Source of the DNA: CAYNFP01 sp964492595
Lineage (GTDB): Bacteria; Bacillota_I; Bacilli_A; RF39; UBA660
Assembly (NCBI GenBank): GCA_964492595.1
Contig: CAZBKY010000013.1
Span: forward strand, 1 to 17,858
Length of the DNA: 17,858 nt
Direction: 5' to 3'
The stretch's first letter is position 1, and each line of letters starts with the position of its first letter. The notes beneath the pieces are model-generated. The model saw only the letters and a program-made list of their open reading frames with translations, was not told where the DNA came from and ran no database searches. The position numbers and the translations under genes were made by a program. Of this stretch, positions 1 to 6,740 are shown piece after piece.

Positions 1-68
1 CGCCATAAAATATAGATAATGATATCATAAGTTTATAGAAATATCAATCAAATATGTATTTTTTTTAG

Positions 69-446
69 TTAATTTTGAATAACCGCAATTATTTTTTTAC
101 CATTTTTTGATATATTTATAATCATTGAGTTCATAAAATCATTGCTGGATGGATTTAACAAACAGCCAACTTCGCTAGTACAACCACTCTCGTTTTGTTT
201 AAAGTCAGCTTTTAAATATTCTGTTTCTAACAGAGTTTCAACAGTAATATTTTGGGGAAAATTTGTTATATTATCTTGGGCATATAATGAAGCGGCTGTT
301 TCTATAAGATTTACTTTGGTTTCATATTCTTTTTCTTTTACTGAATTATTTGAATTTGTTAACGAAAAAACTGCTATTACTATAACAATTGCAATAATTG
401 CAATAACCGCAATTAATTCCACTAATGTAAAACCTTTTTTATTCAT
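69..446 (-). CDS. Type IV pilin-like / pseudopilin protein
   Basis: A 125-residue protein that opens with a class III prepilin signal: a short basic leader (MNKKG), the prepilin-peptidase junction G^F, Glu at position 5 of the mature form (FTLVE), then a hydrophobic helix of about 20 residues rich in Ile, Val and Ala. This N terminus is specific for the pilin/pseudopilin family (type IV pili, type II secretion, competence pili). The rest is a short polar domain with two Cys near residues 89 and 94. The ATG at 446 has a GAGGAAAG ribosome binding site 6-7 nt upstream. It lies directly downstream of tRNA-Thr, so it may be read through from the tRNA promoter. No pilus assembly ATPase or prepilin peptidase is in the window, so its role (minor pilin, competence or adhesion) is open. 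Positions 1-68 downstream hold no gene I can support. Confidence 0.85.
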   Translation of the reverse strand: MNKKGFTLVELIAVIAIIAIVIVIAVFSLTNSNNSVKEKEYETKVNLIETAASLYAQDNITNFPQNITVETLLETEYLKADFKQNESGCTSEVGCLLNPSSNDFMNSMIINISKNGKKIIAVIQN

Positions 447-464
447 AATAATCTTTCCTCAAAA

Positions 465-538
465 TGGTGCCGAATGGCAGAATCGGACTGCCAACTGAGC
501 CTTACCATGGCCCTGTTATACCACTTAACTAATTCGGC
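465..538 (-). tRNA. tRNA-Thr (anticodon GGT)
   Basis: The minus strand folds into a full cloverleaf. The acceptor stem GCCGAAT/ATTCGGC is perfect over 7 bp. There is a short D arm with GTGGTA, an anticodon stem GGGCC/GGCTC and a loop ATGGTAA that gives anticodon GGT (Thr, codon ACC). The T stem is GGCAG/CTGCC, and discriminator A plus CCA are encoded. The T loop reads TCCGATT rather than the usual TTCRANY, a small oddity. An extended -10 lies just upstream at 549-554. Confidence 0.92.
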
Positions 539-548
539 TTGTGTAATT

Positions 549-557
549 ATTATAACA
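549..557 (-). promoter_or_regulatory. Promoter of tRNA-Thr (extended -10)
   Basis: On the minus strand TGTTATAAT is a consensus extended -10 (TG-N-TATAAT), with TATAAT at 549-554. It lies 10 nt upstream of the tRNA 5' end, leaving a very short leader. No good -35 is visible because the upstream bases belong to the iscU terminator hairpin. Confidence 0.6.
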
Positions 558-558
558 C

Positions 559-585
559 AAAAAATATGAAAAACTTTCATATTTT
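559..585 (-). terminator. Rho-independent-type terminator after iscU
   Basis: A perfect 11-bp inverted repeat, 561-571 (aaaatatgaaa) against 575-585 (tttcatatttt), with a 3-nt loop. On the minus strand it ends in a run of six T. It overlaps the iscU stop codon. The stem is AT-only, so it is weaker than a typical terminator, but placement and T run fit. Confidence 0.6.
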
Positions 586-1000
586 ATTCTAAATTACATT
601 TATTTATTATTTCATCTTCAGGTAGTTTTAATACATTTCTATAATAATCAGCAATAGCTAGTTTAATTGCCTCTTCAGCAAGTATAGAACAGTGCATCTT
701 TATTTGTGGAAGTCCCCCCAACTCATCAACTACACTTTTATTAGTTATTTTTAAAGCTTCATCTACAGATTTTCCTTTTATCAGTTCTGTTGATATACTG
801 CTTGATGCAATCGCAGCACCACAACCAAATGTCTTAAATTTGACATCAGTAATTATATTATCTTCAACTTTCAAATATATTCTTAATATATCTCCACATA
901 CAGGATTTCCTACTTCTCCAACTCCAGAATAATCTTCTATTTCCCCAACATTTCTTGGATTAGAATAGTGATCTATTACTTTTTCATTGTATAATTCCAT
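584..1000 (-). CDS. iscU: Iron-sulfur cluster scaffold protein IscU/NifU-like
   Basis: A 138-residue scaffold on which Fe-S clusters are built from sulfur supplied by cysteine desulfurase before transfer to apoproteins. The three conserved cluster-ligand cysteines are present: Cys35 in NPVCGD (with the cluster-labilising Asp37), Cys60 in FGCGAAIASS and Cys104 in MHCS. Length matches the family. It starts 4 nt after the iscS stop codon and is followed by a terminator, so it closes the iscS-iscU transcript. The LPPVK-type motif of proteobacterial IscU, which binds the HscA chaperone, is replaced by LGGLPQIK, in line with Bacillota clusters that lack hscAB. It could also be called SufU or NifU-like, but the order next to an IscS-type desulfurase and an Rrf2 regulator favours IscU. 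Confidence 0.93.
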   Translation of the reverse strand: MELYNEKVIDHYSNPRNVGEIEDYSGVGEVGNPVCGDILRIYLKVEDNIITDVKFKTFGCGAAIASSSISTELIKGKSVDEALKITNKSVVDELGGLPQIKMHCSILAEEAIKLAIADYYRNVLKLPEDEIINKCNLE

Positions 1001-1004
1001 TTTT

Positions 1005-2177
1005 TCACTCCTTATTTTTTAATTTTTCATACAACGGGGACATATCTCTTAATTTTTGAACTATTGGAACTAAGTTATTTATTAAATAATCTATTTCTTT
1101 TTTTGTATTGTACTTTCCTATGGTTATTCTTAAAGAGCCATGAGCTATTTCATGAGGTAATCCAATTGCAAGTAATACATGAGATGGTTCAAGCGAATCT
1201 GATGTACAAGCACTCCCACTTGATGCATAAATTCCTTTGTTGTCTAAATTTAATAAAAGCCCCTCGCCTTCAATATATCTAAAAGATATATTAGCATTTC
1301 CGGGTAATCTTGAATTAATATCTCCATTTAATTTTATATTGGGTATTCTTTTATTCACTTCATCTATATAATAATCTCTCAAAGATTTAATGCGCTCATT
1401 TTTTTTCTCCATCTCTTCGTAAACAATTTCTATGGCTTTCCCCATGCCTACTATTGATGGAACATTTTCAGTTCCAGCTCTTTTACCTTTTTCCTGATGT
1501 CCTCCATTAATTAATTTTTTAAATCTTACACCTTTTTTAACATATAACGCCCCAATACCTTTAGGACCATAGAATTTATGGGCTGATAAAGATAAACTGT
1601 CTATATTCAATTCCTTTACATCTATTTTTATATTTCCAATTGCCTGTACTGCATCAGTATGAAAAAATAGATTGTGTTTTTTAGCAATTTCTGCAATTTC
1701 TTTAATCGGCTCAATAGTACCTATTTCATTATTTGCATACATAATACTTATCAAAATCGTATTTTCTTTTATTGAACTTTCTAATTCTGATAAATTAATT
1801 ATTCCAGTTTCATCTACACTTATATAAGTAACTTCAAAACCTTCATTCTCTAATTCCTTGCAAGTTTCAAGTACTGCAGGGTGTTCTATTTTTGATGTTA
1901 TAATATGATTTCCTTTATTTTTATAAGCATAAGCAATCCCCTTTATTGCAGTATTATCACTTTCAGTTCCTCCTGATGTAAAATATATTTCCGAGGGCTC
2001 AGCATTAATACTTTTAGCTACCTGTTCTCTAGCTTTTTCTATAGATCCTCTAGTATTTCTTCCTAATTTATATATAGAAGATGCATTACCATATTCATCT
2101 GTTAAATAAGGCATCATTGCTTCTAAAACTCTTTTATCTAATTTAGTAGTGGCTGCGTTATCTAAGTAAATTTCCAT
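1005..2177 (-). CDS. iscS: Cysteine desulfurase IscS/NifS
   Basis: A PLP-dependent cysteine desulfurase (390 residues from this start) that converts L-cysteine to L-alanine and hands a persulfide to IscU and other acceptors. Visible motifs are MEIYLDNAATT at the N terminus, His99 in IEHPAVLE, HTDAVQAIG (173-181), the PLP lysine K201 in SAHKFYGPKG and the catalytic Cys324 in SSGSACTSDS. The frame stays open to 2243, but I chose the ATG at 2177. It has a strong GGGAGGAA ribosome binding site 3-4 nt upstream, it gives the family's normal N terminus, and the longer version would begin in the promoter and operator. It lies downstream of the Rrf2 gene with 78 nt between, which contain its own promoter. 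Downstream iscU is 4 nt away. Confidence 0.95.
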   Translation of the reverse strand: MEIYLDNAATTKLDKRVLEAMMPYLTDEYGNASSIYKLGRNTRGSIEKAREQVAKSINAEPSEIYFTSGGTESDNTAIKGIAYAYKNKGNHIITSKIEHPAVLETCKELENEGFEVTYISVDETGIINLSELESSIKENTILISIMYANNEIGTIEPIKEIAEIAKKHNLFFHTDAVQAIGNIKIDVKELNIDSLSLSAHKFYGPKGIGALYVKKGVRFKKLINGGHQEKGKRAGTENVPSIVGMGKAIEIVYEEMEKKNERIKSLRDYYIDEVNKRIPNIKLNGDINSRLPGNANISFRYIEGEGLLLNLDNKGIYASSGSACTSDSLEPSHVLLAIGLPHEIAHGSLRITIGKYNTKKEIDYLINNLVPIVQKLRDMSPLYEKLKNKE

Positions 2178-2198
2178 AAATTCCTCCCAGTAAATAAA

Positions 2199-2235
2199 AT
2201 TATACACTTCAATTCCTACTAAGTCAATAGGAATT
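2199..2235 (-). promoter_or_regulatory. iscS-iscU promoter with palindromic operator
   Basis: On the minus strand TTGACT (2222-2227) and TATAAT (2199-2204) are separated by exactly 17 nt, a near-perfect sigma-A promoter. A 25-bp inverted repeat (2211-2235) has 8-bp arms AATTCCTA and TAGGAATT, perfectly complementary, flanking a 9-nt centre that holds the -35. A repressor bound here would block RNA polymerase. The gene just upstream encodes an Rrf2/IscR-like regulator with three cluster-type cysteines, so that protein is the obvious candidate. That link is inference from position. Confidence 0.75.
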
Positions 2236-2255
2236 AAAAGCAAAAAATAGATACA

Positions 2256-2651
2256 TTATTTAATTAAATCTTCTAAAGTTTTACTATCCACATAATCTTC
2301 AATAACTTTATCTAACCCCTCCCAAAACACATATGACTTACATCCACCTTTTTTATCACAAAATCCATCAGAAATGCATTCAAGAGGCGCAAGAGTGCCT
2401 TCAGTAGCTCTTAAAATATCTCCTATTTTATATTCATCGGGTTTTTTAGAAAGCATATACCCACCAGTATTTCCCCTGGCAGTTTTTAAATATCCAGCTT
2501 TATTTAATTTAGAAATTATTTGCTCTGAATATTTACTGGATATACCTTGCCTTTTAGATATTTCAGTTAAAGAAACATAATTTTCTTTAGCATTTAAAGA
2601 CAAGTCAATCATAATTTTTAGGGCATATCGCCCCCTTGTGGATATTCTCAT
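2256..2651 (-). CDS. Rrf2-family transcriptional regulator, IscR-like
   Basis: A 131-residue winged-helix regulator. The N terminus MRISTRGRYALKIMIDLS and the helix-turn-helix region SLTEISKRQGISSKYSEQI (about 27-45), followed by a wing with RGNTGGYMLSK (59-69), are typical of Rrf2 proteins. Three cysteines, C92-x5-C98-x5-C104, form the pattern used to hold an Fe-S cluster in IscR-type members; CymR-type members usually lack it. It therefore probably senses Fe-S status and controls the iscS-iscU promoter beside it. ATG at 2651 has a good AAAAGGAG site. It follows uppS by 29 nt with no terminator visible, so it is likely co-transcribed with uppS. Confidence 0.9.
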   Translation of the reverse strand: MRISTRGRYALKIMIDLSLNAKENYVSLTEISKRQGISSKYSEQIISKLNKAGYLKTARGNTGGYMLSKKPDEYKIGDILRATEGTLAPLECISDGFCDKKGGCKSYVFWEGLDKVIEDYVDSKTLEDLIK

Positions 2652-2680
2652 AATATCTCCTTTTACTTAATAATTTATTA

Positions 2681-3376
2681 TTATCTTCCAAACCTTCTAT
2701 TTCGTTTATTGTAAACCTTAATAGCCCTATCAAACTCTTTCTTAGAAAAATCTGGCCAATAAACCTTAGGAAAATAAAATTCTGCATAAGCACATGTATA
2801 AAGCATAAAGTCACTTAATCTTTGTTCTCCACTAGTACGAATCATTAAATCAACATCAGGAAGATTGTTATACAAATTCTCTCTCACAATGTCTTCATTA
2901 ACTTCACTTTCCTTAATTCGTTTATTTATTAATTTTTTATATGTATCAACAATCTCTAATCTACCACTATAATTAATACATATATTTAGAATACCGTTTT
3001 TATTATCTTTCGTTTCACTTATCATTTTATCAATACTTTTTAATACTTTTAAAGGAAGATTTTCTCTGCTTCCAGATATTACTATTTTAATATTATTTTT
3101 AACTATCTTTTTCATTTTAGAAGAAAACATATTTGTAAATAATTTCATTAAATGATTTACTTCTTCTTTAGATCTTTTAAAATTTTCTGTAGAAAAAGCA
3201 TATAAACTTAATACATTAACTCCTTTACTAAAGGCATACTCCACTATTTCTTCAACTCTTTTGAGTCCAAATGTATGTCCTTCCATTCTTGTAAGTCCTT
3301 TAGATAAAGCCCATCTTCCATTACCATCTAATATTATCGCAATATGATTAGGAATATCTAAATTTTTCTGATTCAT
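2681..3376 (-). CDS. uppS: Undecaprenyl diphosphate synthase (isoprenyl transferase)
   Basis: A cis-prenyltransferase (231 residues) that condenses isopentenyl diphosphate onto farnesyl diphosphate to make the undecaprenyl carrier for cell-wall precursors. The hallmark HIAIILDGNGRWA (11-23) holds the catalytic Asp17. LSLYAFSTENFKRS (57-69), the substrate-binding block DLMIRTSGEQRLSDFMLY and YAEFYFPKVYWPDF are all present. It is slightly shorter than the usual 240-250 residues. ATG at 3376 is preceded by GAGG. In many Bacillota uppS sits next to cdsA; here cdsA is about 3 kb upstream, separated by rseP, a tRNA and small genes, so the usual block has been rearranged. Confidence 0.95.
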   Translation of the reverse strand: MNQKNLDIPNHIAIILDGNGRWALSKGLTRMEGHTFGLKRVEEIVEYAFSKGVNVLSLYAFSTENFKRSKEEVNHLMKLFTNMFSSKMKKIVKNNIKIVISGSRENLPLKVLKSIDKMISETKDNKNGILNICINYSGRLEIVDTYKKLINKRIKESEVNEDIVRENLYNNLPDVDLMIRTSGEQRLSDFMLYTCAYAEFYFPKVYWPDFSKKEFDRAIKVYNKRNRRFGR

Positions 3377-3393
3377 AAATACCTCTTTTCCAT

Positions 3394-3402
3394 ATTATAG
3401 CA
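3394..3402 (-). promoter_or_regulatory. Promoter of uppS (extended -10)
   Basis: The minus strand reads TGCTATAAT, an extended -10 (TG-N-TATAAT, hexamer at 3394-3399), about 18 nt upstream of the uppS start. The -35 region is poor, as tolerated with extended -10 promoters. Confidence 0.55.
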
Positions 3403-3569
3403 CATGTATAGTATGGAGTATAAAATTTTTAAAAATAAACTTAATCTTTAAGTTTTTATTATTAATGTAAAAAATAATTGGTTAATATAGCTTAATGAAT
3501 TCAAAAGGATCAATGTCTATCATATGTTAAAATCACTATGGATACTCAATTGACTTTTACGACAACTTA

Positions 3570-3599
3570 TTGCGAAAATCATCATGGAAATGTTATAAT
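3570..3599 (+). promoter_or_regulatory. Promoter of the small membrane protein gene
   Basis: On the plus strand TTGCGA (3570-3575) and TATAAT (3594-3599) are 18 nt apart, and the -10 is extended (TGT-TATAAT). Transcription would start near 3606, leaving a leader of about 85 nt before the ATG at 3691. The stretch 3377-3690 otherwise holds only the uppS promoter. Confidence 0.6.
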
Positions 3600-3690
3600 A
3601 TTTATAGAGTTTAGTTCAAAAATATTTATGTTTGTTTTATTATAATTTATTGAAAAGTTTAAAAATTTTTGATTTGAAAGGAGATTTATC

Positions 3691-3894
3691 ATGAAACAAG
3701 AAAATTACACTCCAATTAAAATATTATCATTTTTATTCCCTGTTATCGGAGTAATATTTTATTTTATTGAAAGTGGAAAAAATCCTAAAAAAGCAAAAGC
3801 GATTTTAGGAGGTTTAAAGATATTATTTATATTAATAATAGTTATTATTTTTATAATAATTTCAGTAATGATACAAAGAAGTTCCACATACTAA
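3691..3894 (+). CDS. Small two-helix membrane protein of unknown function
   Basis: The only convincing plus-strand gene: 67 residues with an excellent GAAAGGAG ribosome binding site and its own extended -10 promoter. A polar start (MKQENYTPIK) leads into a first hydrophobic segment (about 11-27, LSFLFPVIGVIFYFIE), a basic loop with NPKKAKA (31-37), then a second very hydrophobic segment (44-60). The pattern of a helix with a PxxGxIxYF core followed by PKKAK recalls small Bacillota membrane proteins, often with an added zinc ribbon, of no known function. It is flanked by sparse sequence and is not in an operon. Confidence 0.7.
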   Translation: MKQENYTPIKILSFLFPVIGVIFYFIESGKNPKKAKAILGGLKILFILIIVIIFIIISVMIQRSSTY

Positions 3895-3952
3895 AATAAA
3901 ATTAAAGAAATAAAAGATTTAAATTGAAAGATTTTGCCCTACATTTATTACT

Positions 3953-3972
3953 ATTTTACTCTTAAGTAAAAT
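3953..3972 (+). terminator. Possible terminator after the small membrane protein
   Basis: An 8-bp perfect inverted repeat (attttact/agtaaaat) with loop CTTA lies 58 nt after the stop codon of the small gene and is followed by ATTATTCTTTTGC. The stem is AT-rich and the T run weak, so the call is tentative. Confidence 0.3.
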
Positions 3973-4005
3973 ATTATTCTTTTGCTATTATTTCCGATTT
4001 TGTTA

Positions 4006-4158
4006 TTAATCAACTCTAGCACGTATATTGTCGTTAGATTCACATATTCTAAATGCAACCTGCTCTGTTTCATAGAATGTATATAATGCAGAACAAGTTT
4101 CTTCAAAATCATTTTACTTTATTAGTGTTTTCGTTTGCTTTTTAAGCCTAGCTCTTAT
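4006..4158 (-). pseudogene. Likely protein-coding remnant, interrupted by a stop
   Basis: Within the 419-nt gap 3895-4313 one minus-strand frame reads like real protein. A piece RARLKKQTKTLIK (4117-4155) is followed by an in-frame TAA (4114-4116). A second piece from 4113 to 4009 then contains NDFEETCSALYTFYETEQ and FRICESND and ends at TAA 4006-4008. The amino-acid composition (acidic, Cys, aromatic, few AT-codon artefacts) differs from the junk frames around it. There is no start codon with a ribosome binding site, and both ends are closed by stops. I do not recognise the family. It may be the decayed end of an accessory or mobile gene, and chance is not excluded. Confidence 0.3.
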
Positions 4159-4265
4159 TTATACCCTTTACTTATAGATAGTTAGCCCTTTGAGGAGTGT
4201 CATAAAAAATGCTGAAAATGATATTTGATAATGCTAATTTGTTATAGTTTATAATATTAATAAAA

Positions 4266-4296
4266 CAAAAATCTTGAAAATACTGAACTTCCAAGA
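4266..4296 (-). terminator. Terminator after tRNA-Arg
   Basis: On the minus strand TCTTGGAA and TTTCAAGA (plus-strand arms 4289-4296 and 4272-4279) form an 8-bp stem with one G-T pair, followed at once by TTTTTG. It lies 18 nt past the tRNA CCA end. Confidence 0.55.
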
Positions 4297-4313
4297 CTTT
4301 TTTAAATCAAAAA

Positions 4314-4390
4314 TGGCGTTCTCGATCAGAGTCGAACTGATGACCTATCCCTTAGGAGGGGATTGCTCTATCCATCTGAGCTACGAGAAC
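4314..4390 (-). tRNA. tRNA-Arg (anticodon CCT)
   Basis: A complete minus-strand cloverleaf. The acceptor stem is GTTCTCG/CGAGAAC, the D arm GCTC-AGATGGATA-GAGC and the anticodon stem ATCCC/GGGAT, with loop CTCCTAA giving anticodon CCT (Arg, codon AGG). The T arm is ATCAG-TTCGACT-CTGAT, and discriminator G and CCA are encoded. All stems are perfect. Confidence 0.96.
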
Positions 4391-4423
4391 AAAAAACATA
4401 GTACTTTCTCATAAAACCCTTAG

Positions 4424-4429
4424 ATTATA
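4424..4429 (-). promoter_or_regulatory. -10 element of the tRNA-Arg promoter
   Basis: A consensus TATAAT on the minus strand 33 nt upstream of the tRNA 5' end. Its -35 is weak (TAGATT at 17 nt). Confidence 0.45.
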
Positions 4430-4454
4430 TCACTTTTCCTTAGAAAAATCTAAT

Positions 4455-4820
4455 TTATATCCATCTTGGAATGTATAAATTTCTTGTATAATATTCCAAA
4501 TATTTATCATAAGCCTCTATTATCTTTTGAGCAATAAATAAAAGTACATTATCTATTCTAGAACTTATTTTTAAATTAGATATAGTTCCAATTAATTCTT
4601 TTTTAAATTCTCCATCTTCAAAATACTTAATAATAGAATCTGCCATTTTATTAATTATACAAATATCTTCTTTTTTATTAACATCAATACTAAAAACAAA
4701 TTCCTGAAATATTTGAATCAGTTTTATTGAAACAACTTCGCTATCTAAGAAATCTTGATTTATAATATTATAATAATTAGGACAATATTTTAATATTTCC
4801 TTATTTTGCAGTACACCCAT
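4455..4820 (-). CDS. Hypothetical protein downstream of rseP
   Basis: A 121-residue protein I do not recognise. It is predicted mostly helical, without signal peptide or membrane segment, slightly acidic, with a Cys-Pro-Asn-Tyr-Tyr stretch at 13-17 and an aromatic, basic C terminus ending IPRWI. It starts 9 nt after the rseP stop with a strong GGGGGA ribosome binding site, so it is almost certainly translated as the third gene of the cdsA-rseP transcript. No catalytic motif is visible. Its place at the end of a membrane-biogenesis operon does not by itself give a function. Confidence 0.75.
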   Translation of the reverse strand: MGVLQNKEILKYCPNYYNIINQDFLDSEVVSIKLIQIFQEFVFSIDVNKKEDICIINKMADSIIKYFEDGEFKKELIGTISNLKISSRIDNVLLFIAQKIIEAYDKYLEYYTRNLYIPRWI

Positions 4821-4829
4821 AAAATCCCC

Positions 4830-5876
4830 CTAAAATAATTTGAATATATCATTAAATGTAATATATACAAATAATGCTACCAATAAGAAAAATCCCACTG
4901 TATTTAATATGCCTTCTAATTTTTTATTTTTCTTTTTAGTTATTTTTTGAATTATCAGAAGTAATATTCTTCCTCCATCAAATACTGGTATTGGAAGCAA
5001 GTTAATTACCCCTATATTAATACTTAGATATGCAGTTAAATATATTAGATTTTCCAATCCCGCCCATTTAATTTCATCAATAACAGTGTAAATCCCTATA
5101 GGACCACTTAAATTATCAATTGAAATTGTACCAACAAACAAATTCTTAAGTATACTTACTATTGATTTTAACATATCCCAAAAACCACCTACTGAATATT
5201 TCAAAGCATTAACAAAACCATATGTTTTGGGATATGATATTGCAAAACCAAATACTTTTTGTAATTCACCCTCTATTTCTTTAATCTGAGGAATTACAAT
5301 AAATTTAGAAATATTTCCCGATCTTTCAACAACAAAAGTGTACTCTTCTTTTTCTTCTTTGACTGATATTTCTAAAAGTACATCATCCCAAGAAGATGTT
5401 TTTACTCCATTTATAGATTTTATTATATCTCCAGTTTGTATTCCTGCGATGTTTATAGCACTGCCACCCTCAACCTCTCCAACAATAGGTTTTGTTATAG
5501 GACTTCCATAAAACAAGCCATTTATAAAAAGTAAAAATATTGTTAATAAAAAATTCAGTAATATGCCCATTATTAAAACTGAAAATATTTGTATAAAATT
5601 TTTATTTTCTAAAACCTCTTCTTTTTTTATTTTCATCTGTGGATCTTCTTCGTTAGCCATTGACACATATCCACCAATTGGAAATGCTCTTATAGAATAT
5701 GTAGTCTCATCTTTTTTACTTTTACGACTCCATAACTTTGGTCCCATCCCTATAGCAAACTCATCAACATAAACTCCATTTTTCTTTGCCATTATAAAAT
5801 GTCCGAATTCATGAATTAAGATTATTACTCCAAGCATTAATACTAAAACCAAAAATGTTATTATAAAATTTATCAT
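4830..5876 (-). CDS. rseP: RseP-type site-2 intramembrane metalloprotease
   Basis: A 348-residue zinc protease of the RseP/RasP (S2P, M50) family, which cuts transmembrane helices of anti-sigma factors and leftover signal peptides inside the membrane. The zinc motif HEFGH is at 22-26 in the first membrane helix, followed by FAIGMGPKLW (40-49). A second helix is near 97-120. A PDZ domain covers about 130-200 (GSAINIAGIQTGDIIKSING). The third zinc ligand Asp300 lies in NLLPIPVFDGGRIL (292-305). Length is somewhat short of the usual 400+ residues. It starts 6 nt after cdsA, the standard cdsA-rseP arrangement, although dxr, which usually sits between them, is absent. Confidence 0.94.
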   Translation of the reverse strand: MINFIITFLVLVLMLGVIILIHEFGHFIMAKKNGVYVDEFAIGMGPKLWSRKSKKDETTYSIRAFPIGGYVSMANEEDPQMKIKKEEVLENKNFIQIFSVLIMGILLNFLLTIFLLFINGLFYGSPITKPIVGEVEGGSAINIAGIQTGDIIKSINGVKTSSWDDVLLEISVKEEKEEYTFVVERSGNISKFIVIPQIKEIEGELQKVFGFAISYPKTYGFVNALKYSVGGFWDMLKSIVSILKNLFVGTISIDNLSGPIGIYTVIDEIKWAGLENLIYLTAYLSINIGVINLLPIPVFDGGRILLLIIQKITKKKNKKLEGILNTVGFFLLVALFVYITFNDIFKLF

Positions 5877-5882
5877 ATTTAC

Positions 5883-6683
5883 CTATATAATACTTATGAT
5901 AAGACAGAACGTTAATATTACAAATAATATACTGTCTAACCTATCAAGTATTCCTCCATGCCCTGGCATTATTTTGCCAAAATCTTTTATTTCGTATTGC
6001 CTTTTAATAAAACTAAAAAATAGATCTCCTAGTGCAGACATTATAGAAATAAACATCATAACTAAAATTAATAAAATTATACTCCCTGTATAATCAAAAG
6101 TAGTGATGTATATATATGTTGTAATGAATGTTCCAAATAAAAGTCCACCAATAAAACCTTCTACAGATTTATTAGGGGATATTGTAGGGCACATTTTATG
6201 CTTACCTATTAAAATTCCAACAATATACGCAAAAGTATCAGTAGAGATTGTAATTAATAAAATAAATATTAAATAGTATACATTATATTCCCTCATCATC
6301 ATAAGGGCACTGAAACCTAAAACTAAAAATATATTGAATCCAGAGAAAAATATTGCGTCTTCAATACTATATTTTTTATTATCATGATAAAATATCAAAG
6401 GTAAAAGCAGCAATAAAGTATTCAAAATCAAATATTTATATGGCATATTTAATATAAATTCATTATTATTTATATTTACTATCATCATTAAAAGAAAATT
6501 AGCTACTGTTATAATTTTAATTAATAATGGAACTTTTTTATCCTTTGATTTTGCTTTAATTAATTCCATAACCCCAATAACTCCCAGAATTATTACACCA
6601 ATTTTATAAAAATATCCACCAATAATAATCAAAGGTATTACTATTAAAAGTGCAACCAGAGCACTTATTATTCTCTGTTTCAT
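5883..6683 (-). CDS. cdsA: Phosphatidate cytidylyltransferase (CDP-diglyceride synthase)
   Basis: An integral membrane enzyme (266 residues from this start) that makes CDP-diacylglycerol from phosphatidate and CTP, the branch point of phospholipid synthesis. About eight hydrophobic segments are present. The signature is split between SPNKSVEGFIGG (about 169-180) and the terminal KIMPGHGGILDRLDS (about 237-251), both intact, with GDLFFSFIKR between. The frame stays open to a GTG at 6692. I prefer ATG 6683 because MKQRI is the family's usual start and because the promoter at 6709-6738 would start transcription near 6702, leaving GAAAG as ribosome binding site. First gene of the cdsA-rseP-unknown operon, directly after the DGR reverse transcriptase. 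Confidence 0.94.
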   Translation of the reverse strand: MKQRIISALVALLIVIPLIIIGGYFYKIGVIILGVIGVMELIKAKSKDKKVPLLIKIITVANFLLMMIVNINNNEFILNMPYKYLILNTLLLLLPLIFYHDNKKYSIEDAIFFSGFNIFLVLGFSALMMMREYNVYYLIFILLITISTDTFAYIVGILIGKHKMCPTISPNKSVEGFIGGLLFGTFITTYIYITTFDYTGSIILLILVMMFISIMSALGDLFFSFIKRQYEIKDFGKIMPGHGGILDRLDSILFVILTFCLIISII

Positions 6684-6708
6684 ATGAATCACTATCTTTC
6701 TACTCCAA

Positions 6709-6738
6709 ATTATAACATAAAACTCCTATTTTATTCAA
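6709..6738 (-). promoter_or_regulatory. Promoter of the cdsA-rseP operon
   Basis: On the minus strand TTGAAT (6733-6738) and an extended -10 TGTTATAAT (hexamer 6709-6714) are 18 nt apart. It fills the short space between the reverse transcriptase stop codon (6741) and cdsA. No terminator separates the DGR from cdsA, so retroelement transcripts may also run into this operon. Confidence 0.7.
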
Positions 6739-6740
6739 CA

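Noticed and set aside
1005..2243. Longer iscS with 22 extra N-terminal residues
   Set aside because: The extension is translated promoter and operator DNA; ATG 2177 has the strong ribosome binding site and the family N terminus.
2605..2814. 69-codon minus-strand frame overlapping uppS and the Rrf2 gene
   Set aside because: Out of frame with both real genes, no ribosome binding site, composition unlike a protein.
3541..3600. Possible decayed mobile-element end in the gap before the small membrane protein
   Set aside because: A minus-strand snippet (DFRNKLS) looks protein-like but is too short and interrupted to support.
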